From contig CAYQTL010000089.1 of NCBI GenBank assembly GCA_964420405.1, positions 1 to 16,026 of the forward strand: DNA of 16,026 nt. Direction: 5' to 3'. The notes under the pieces were generated by a model. That model worked only from the letters and a program-made list of their open reading frames with translations. It was not told the DNA's origin and did no database searches. Each line of letters starts with the position of its first letter. The stretch's first letter is position 1. The position numbers were made by a program, and so were the translations under genes. Of the stretch, positions 12,401-16,026 are shown piece by piece. This DNA is from CAYQTL01 sp964420405 (lineage in GTDB: Bacteria; Acidobacteriota; Thermoanaerobaculia; Thermoanaerobaculales; Sulfomarinibacteraceae).

Positions 12401-15400
12401 GGGCTACCGACCAGGGTGTTGCCTTCGCCCGCGCCGTCGCTGCCGACGGTCACGTTGGGCGCCCCGTCGACGAACACGTTGGGACCCGAGTTGGCCAGGA
12501 CCTGCGAAAACACCCCGTCGGTCCCCATCAGGTTGCCCAGCAGCCGGATCTGGTCGCTGAGCTCGCCGAAGACGTGGACCCCCGGCCCCGCGTTGCCCGA
12601 CATGATGTTGCCCTCGCTCTGGCCGGCGCCGCCGACCGTGGCGTCGGAGACGTCGCGCAGGCACAGGCCGCCCAGGATGTTGGGCAACGCCGAGAGCGGC
12701 GAGTTGAAGATGCCGATGACCTCGCCGGTCGGCAGCTTCCCCTCCTCCGCCTCCGGCAGGTTCTGCAGGATCGAGCCGAGCAGGTTCTGCTGGACGCTGA
12801 TGATGCTGCTGATCTTGCCCGTGAGGGCGTCGGTCGACTCGACGAACGTGCCGTAGCCGCTGTTGCCCGCCATGATGTTGCCGCCGCCGGACGAGGTCCC
12901 GACGGTGACGTTGGTGGAGTCCTGGACGTGCACGCCGTGGGAGCCGTTGCCCATCCCCGAACCGCCGTCCGGGTCGACCCCGATCAGGTTGCCGATGATC
13001 TGGGCGAGGGTGGCGTTCCTCAGCATCACGCCGACGCCCGTGTTGCCCGCGATGACGTTGCCGGCGCCGGAGTCGCTCCCACCGATCTGGGCGTTCTCGC
13101 CGCCCTCGAACAGCAGCCCGATGTTGTTGGCGATCTTCTGGTACGGGTTGGCGCCGACCCGGGACAGCCCGAGCAGGTTGGCGAAGGCCTTGAAGCTCGT
13201 CGCGGTGCCGCCGGTGACGTGGATCCCCGCCAATGGGCTGCCGACCAGGGTGTTGCCCTGGAAGGCGCCCGCGCCGCCCACCGTCACGTTCGGCGCCCCC
13301 TCCACGAGCACGTTCGGACCCGCGTTGGCCAGCACGCCCGACAGCACGCCGTCGGTCCCCATCAGGTTGCCGAGGAGCTGGATCTGGTCGCTCAGCTCGC
13401 CGAGCACGTGCACACCGGGGCCGCTGTTGCCGGACATGATGTTGCCCAGGCTCTGGCCCGCGCCGCCGACGGTCGCGTTCTGGACGTCGCGCAGGCACAG
13501 GCCGCCGAGGGCGTTCGGCAGCGCCGACAGGGCCGAGCCGAAGATGCTAAACCGCTCGCCGTCGGGGGCCGGCGACGCCGCCCACGCCTCGGGGAGGTTC
13601 TGCAGGATCGAGCCGAGCAGGTTCTGCTGGATGGTGACGATGCTGCTGATCTGACCCGTCAGCGCGTCGGTGGACTCGACGAAGGTGCCGTAGCCGCCGT
13701 TGCCCGCCATGATGTTGCCGCCGCCGGACGGGGCTCCGACCGACACGTTGGAGGAGTCCTGGACGTGGACGCCATGCGAGCCGTTGCCCATCCCCGAACC
13801 GCCCGCCGGGTCGACCCCGACCAGGTTGCCGATGATCTGGGCCAGGTCGACGTTCAGGAGGTGCAGGCCGGCGCCGGCGTTGCCGGCGATCACGTTGCCC
13901 TCGTCAGCGCCCGAGCCGCCCACCACCGCTCCGGGCGCCTGGTCGAGGACCACGCCGAGCTGGTTCGAGAGCTTCTGGAAGGCCCCGCCGACCTGCTCGA
14001 ACACGCCGACCAGGTTGCCGTGCAGGGTCGCGCCCGAGGCCGGCGCACCCTGGACCCGGATCCCGGCGCCGGTCGCGCCCACCACCGTCGAGCCGGTCAC
14101 GAGTGCTCCCGGCGCGCCGATGACGCGGATCCCGTCGCCGTCGATGCCGAGCCCGGAGCCGCCGAGCCGGTCGGCGCCGACGAACAGGTCGGTGAGCCGC
14201 ACGTCCGGAGCTCCGAGCACCTCGATCGCCGCGCCGAGCATCCGCGTCAGCGCGATCGCCTTGATCTGGGTCGAGATCGCGCCCGACCCGATCCGGATGC
14301 CCCCGAACAACGCCAGCGGCGCCTCGCCCACCTCCACCGAGCCGCCGCCGTCGACCCGCACGACGGGACGGTCGACGTAGCCCGGCTGGGAGGTGCCGTC
14401 GATGCTCACCTCCTCGGTGATCTCCGGCAGGGGCTCCCCGAGGACGATGGTCTGGTCGCCGCCGCCGTCGATGTCGAACAGGATGGTGTCCGCGCCGGCG
14501 GTGGCATTGGCCTGCTGGATGGCGGCGCGGAGGGTGCACTGGTCGCCATCCGTGTCCGGGTCGACGTCACACCGGTCGTCGCTCGTGTCGTCGTCCTCCT
14601 CGTCGGTGGTCTCGGTGACGATGAGCGCGCCCGGCCGCACCGTCGTCTCCTCGTCGGCCGTGTTGTTGCCGAGATCCGGGTCGGGACCCGACGCCATCGC
14701 CTGGGCGCTGTTGGTGATCGTACCGACCGTGGTCGGCGTCACGACGACCTCGACCGTGGCGTTCGCTCCGTTGGCGACGTCTCCGAGCATGCAGGTGACG
14801 ACGCCGGTGTCCTCGGCGCAGCTGCCCTGGGATGGCGTCGCCGACACGAAGGTGACGTCGGCCGGCAGGGTGTCCACGAGCTCGACCGAGCTCGCGGTGT
14901 CCGGTCCGTCGTTGGTGACGGTCACCGTGTAGGTCAGATTCTGGTCGACGGCCACCGGATCCGGGTCGTCGGTCTGGGTGACCGCGAGGTCGGCGAGCCC
15001 GCACACCCCCGCGCAGGAGAGCTCGGAGGTGTTGCCGGCGGGATCGGTGGCGGTCGCCGTCAGCACCCAGCCGGGGGTCAGCCCGCTGACGACGGCGGCG
15101 ATCTGTGCGACCCCGTCCCCGTCGGTGGTGACGTCGAGAGCCCCCAGGAACTCCTGTCCCTCGCCGTATCCGCTCGGATCGGCGGCCGACGAGCCGAAGA
15201 GCTCGATCCGGTAGGTGGTCGCGGGCGCGCTGTCGAGCACGCCGGTCACGTCGAGGTCGGCGCCGTTGGGCGTGATCGAGGTGAACACCGGGAAGTTCTG
15301 CAGGTTGTTCGGCCCCGCGTCGGCGTCGTCGGGGTCGTTGTCGGTGACGCCGACCGGGTCGAGGTCGATCCCGAGCCCGTCGTTGCCGGCGATGTCGTTG

Positions 15401-16026
15401 CCCAGGATCCTGTTGCCGGTCCCGCTCTCGACGCGCACACCCGGCCCGCTGTTGCCGCTGATGACGTTGCCCTCGCCGGCGTTGGTGCCGCCGATCTGGT
15501 TGTCGACCCCGAGGTTCACGTAGACCCCGGCGCCGCCGTTGGGCAGGCCGCCGCCCTCGGCATCCTCGGTGACCGTCCCGCCGATGACGTTTCCGACGAC
15601 GGCGTTCTGCTGCGCGTCGCCCAGCACGACCCCGCCGACGGCGTTGCCGGAGATCACGTTCCGCGCGCCACCGGTACCGCCGATGACGTTGCCGTCGGCC
15701 GTCAGCAGTGCGACGCCCGCCAGGTCGTTGGCGATCGCGGAGGTCCCGAAGGTGTCGAGGCCCACGTAGTTGCCGAGGATCAGGTTGCCGGTCGGGATGC
15801 CGGTCACGCCGGCGACCACCACGCCCTCGCCGCCGTTGCCCGCGACCACGTTGCGGGCCGCGGGATCGGTGCCTCCCACCTGGTTGCCGCTGGAATCGAG
15901 CAGCACCACGCCGGCGCCGGCGTTGCCCAGGTCGGTCAGGCCCGACGTCGAGGTCCCGACGAAGTTGCCGCCGACGCCGTTGGCCGGTGCCCCTTCGAGC
16001 ACGATCCCGTCGAGCGAGTTGCCCGA
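9433..16026 (-). CDS. giant secreted beta-helix/DUF11/CSLREA repeat protein, N terminus off window
   Basis: At least 2,197 residues are visible. The frame is open to the window edge (SGNSLDGI precedes the GTG at 16002), so the start and signal peptide lie outside. Domains in order of visible residues: right-handed beta-helix (1-235; GNVISGN and NxIGG coils), Ig-like (243-340, ending TATDPAGNTSEL), DUF11 (345-462), CSLREA-like segment (473-516, CTLRAAIQQANA), a very long beta-helix (516 to about 1900) with four macro-repeats, a second Ig-like domain (1939-2044, SASDADGNTSEF), a second DUF11 (2053-2166) and the tail IFDDGFETGDAGAW (about 2179-2192). It looks like two rounds of beta-helix, Ig-like and DUF11. 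Such proteins are extracellular or cell-surface; I see no catalytic motif, so adhesin, matrix or glycan-binding roles are all open. Plus-strand open frames opposite it are shadows. Confidence 0.92.
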   Translation of the reverse strand, partial: SGNSLDGIVLEGAPANGVGGNFVGTSTSGLTDLGNAGAGVVLLDSSGNQVGGTDPAARNVVAGNGGEGVVVAGVTGIPTGNLILGNYVGLDTFGTSAIANDLAGVALLTADGNVIGGTGGARNVISGNAVGGVVLGDAQQNAVVGNVIGGTVTEDAEGGGLPNGGAGVYVNLGVDNQIGGTNAGEGNVISGNSGPGVRVESGTGNRILGNDIAGNDGLGIDLDPVGVTDNDPDDADAGPNNLQNFPVFTSITPNGADLDVTGVLDSAPATTYRIELFGSSAADPSGYGEGQEFLGALDVTTDGDGVAQIAAVVSGLTPGWVLTATATDPAGNTSELSCAGVCGLADLAVTQTDDPDPVAVDQNLTYTVTVTNDGPDTASSVELVDTLPADVTFVSATPSQGSCAEDTGVVTCMLGDVANGANATVEVVVTPTTVGTITNSAQAMASGPDPDLGNNTADEETTVRPGALIVTETTDEEDDDTSDDRCDVDPDTDGDQCTLRAAIQQANATAGADTILFDIDGGGDQTIVLGEPLPEITEEVSIDGTSQPGYVDRPVVRVDGGGSVEVGEAPLALFGGIRIGSGAISTQIKAIALTRMLGAAIEVLGAPDVRLTDLFVGADRLGGSGLGIDGDGIRVIGAPGALVTGSTVVGATGAGIRVQGAPASGATLHGNLVGVFEQVGGAFQKLSNQLGVVLDQAPGAVVGGSGADEGNVIAGNAGAGLHLLNVDLAQIIGNLVGVDPAGGSGMGNGSHGVHVQDSSNVSVGAPSGGGNIMAGNGGYGTFVESTDALTGQISSIVTIQQNLLGSILQNLPEAWAASPAPDGERFSIFGSALSALPNALGGLCLRDVQNATVGGAGQSLGNIMSGNSGPGVHVLGELSDQIQLLGNLMGTDGVLSGVLANAGPNVLVEGAPNVTVGGAGAFQGNTLVGSPLAGIHVTGGTATSFKAFANLLGLSRVGANPYQKIANNIGLLFEGGENAQIGGSDSGAGNVIAGNTGVGVMLRNATLAQIIGNLIGVDPDGGSGMGNGSHGVHVQDSTNVTVGTSSGGGNIMAGNSGYGTFVESTDALTGKISSIISVQQNLLGSILQNLPEAEEGKLPTGEVIGIFNSPLSALPNILGGLCLRDVSDATVGGAGQSEGNIMSGNAGPGVHVFGELSDQIRLLGNLMGTDGVFSQVLANSGPNVFVDGAPNVTVGSDGAGEGNTLVGSPVAGIHVTGATASSFKAFANLVGLFRTGSNPFQKIPNQVGLLLEDLPDAEIGGSAAGAGNIIAGNLDVGVLLKRLGLANLSGNLIGTDPDGTPGMGNGSHGLHVQDSSNVTIGMPSGGGNILAGNGGYGTFVESTNAISGQISQLVKLQQNAIGSILQNLPEAAPGKLPTGEIINIFGSSLSALPNALGGVCLRDVVDAQVGGAGQDLANILSGNAGPGVHVLGEQSDLIRVLGNLMGTDGVFSQVLANGGPNLFVEGAPNVTVGGAGAGEGNTLVGSPVAGIHVTGPTAANFKAFANLLGLFRMGADPYQKIANNIGLLLEGGQDAEIGGSASGAGNIIAGNTGVGLMLRNATIARIVGNLIGVDPDGTPGLGNGSHGVHVEDSSDVSIGQPSAGGNIMAGNGGYGTFVESTGPLTGQISEIIRIQQNLMGAILQNLPEAAPGTLPTGGERFNIFGSAVSALPNILGGACLLDVRDALVGGPGTSNGNIFSGNSGPGIHFSGLATQLAEILGNVVGTDGVGSPGLGNAASGILVENVSGVKIGGTTDEAGNTVAGNLQEGLRLINSNLAQLQRNLIGVIENLREGGALTPLPNQREGIRLESSGDSEIRANTIAGNGLQGLVLTGVGTVNTLVAANAIGTDPLGAAVLGNGSHGVLIEAGAKLNVIGGPGAGSGNVIAHNGGDGVSLAASAGHCNLIDPNSIFANAGLGIDLGGDGITPNDPGDGDTGPNNLQNHPEIELAQILGTGELMVRYRVDSAPGNSSYGTDGLLVEIFAADPGGEGERFLGDTRYTEADWTVGFVDVVVGDAASLGVGPGTTLVASASDADGNTSEFTAVPVAIPGGQVDVALSKVGPAEAFIGNAIVYTLTAESVGTVTAADVVLTDTVPACLSNLSCSTDTGSCSVSAGTATAELGDLAPGAVATVTLTARVEPACGGLITNTASVSAVGDVSSGNDSDSADTFVSKPPEHIFDDGFETGDAGAWAGTAR
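10641..11475 (-). repeat. beta-helix macro-repeat, copy 4, second half divergent
   Basis: It begins YQKIANNIGLL and matches copies 1-3 closely through QQNLMGAILQNLPEA and LGGACLLDV. The second half drifts: NVVGTDGVGSPGLGNAASG and NLIGVIENLREGG replace the NLMG and NLLG modules at the same spacing. The end near LPNQREGI (about 10620-10640) is approximate. Confidence 0.7.
11476..12309 (-). repeat. beta-helix macro-repeat, copy 3 (834 bp)
   Basis: Same module order, from FQKIPNQVGLL. It carries LKRLGLANLSGNLIG in place of the LRNATLAQIIGNLIG of copy 2, and QQNAIGSILQNLPEA. The anchor CCGTGGGAGCCGTTGCCCAT starts at 12101, 834 bases from its equivalents on both sides (11267, 12935). Confidence 0.85.
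12310..13143 (-). repeat. beta-helix macro-repeat, copy 2 (834 bp)
   Basis: Same module order as copy 1, from YQKIANNIGLL. Distinctive features are LTGKISS and EEGKLPTGE after LPEA. The two copies differ by many scattered changes, so the duplication is not recent. Confidence 0.85.
13144..13980 (-). repeat. beta-helix macro-repeat, copy 1 (837 bp)
   Basis: The first of four in-frame copies, taken from the FQK before LSNQLGVV to the next YQK. It contains the anchors GNGSHGVHVQDS, GGYGTFVEST, QQNLLGSILQNLPEA, LGGLCLRDV, GNLMGTDGV and NLLGL. Its insert after LPEA differs from the others (WAASPAPDGERF, one codon longer), which explains 837 instead of 834 bp. Confidence 0.85.

Noticed and set aside
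9818..15769. Chain of plus-strand open frames of 70-343 codons opposite the giant gene
   Set aside because: Their Ser/Pro-rich sequences repeat with the same 834-bp period because they are the antisense of the macro-repeats. The minus strand gives recognisable DUF11, CSLREA and beta-helix sequence.
16000..16002. GTG at 16002 as the true start of the giant protein
   Set aside because: The frame continues open to the window edge with beta-helix-like residues (SGNSLDGI), and no signal peptide follows the GTG.
1..16026. tRNA, rRNA, transposase or phage genes
   Set aside because: None seen on either strand by eye. Short RNA genes cannot be fully excluded without a covariance search.

Overview
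The window is high G+C DNA, most likely from a Gram-negative bacterium. Two genes encode lipoproteins with a lipobox, one is a secreted-type beta-helix giant, and one a membrane diguanylate cyclase. The DUF11/CSLREA giant with an 'IFxDGFExG' tail and the GTAG-headed intergenic repeats remind me of Acidobacteriota (Thermoanaerobaculia-like) genomes. That placement is inference from memory; nothing here (no rRNA, no ribosomal protein) fixes the taxon.

Left part, plus strand (1-4894): an osmotic-stress locus. A tandem-repeat leader (15-140) precedes an MscS-type mechanosensitive channel (212-1258), which ends in a perfect 26-bp palindrome. Then come three tightly packed genes: a BCCT-family betaine/Na+ symporter (1504-3264), an OpuAC-type betaine-binding lipoprotein (3261-4202, ATGA overlap), and a trypsin-fold protein (4214-4894) that has lost its catalytic Ser and Asp. 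The channel would release solutes on hypo-osmotic shock and the symporter would import betaine on hyper-osmotic shock. A binding protein next to a BCCT carrier, with no ABC ATPase or permease in view, is the most unusual arrangement in the window.

Middle (4895-9432): a 583-bp intergenic region holds seven REP-like hairpins of two related types in opposite orientations. A sulfatase-fold lipoprotein (5478-6806) follows and appears catalytically dead, lacking the nucleophile and metal ligands. It converges on a DUF4287/DUF5655 protein (6935-7498, minus), which is flanked by GATCCC-rich repeats. A TM-GAF-GGDEF diguanylate cyclase with an I-site (7843-9063, minus) lies upstream of that, with a terminator-like structure just before its start.

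Right part (9433-16026, minus): one giant extracellular protein, cut at its N terminus by the window edge. It consists of beta-helix, Ig-like, DUF11, CSLREA, a very long beta-helix, Ig-like, DUF11 and a C-terminal tail. The long beta-helix contains four in-frame macro-repeats of 837, 834, 834 and about 835 bp, each built from four modules of about 70 residues. Several GC-rich hairpins lie downstream of it.
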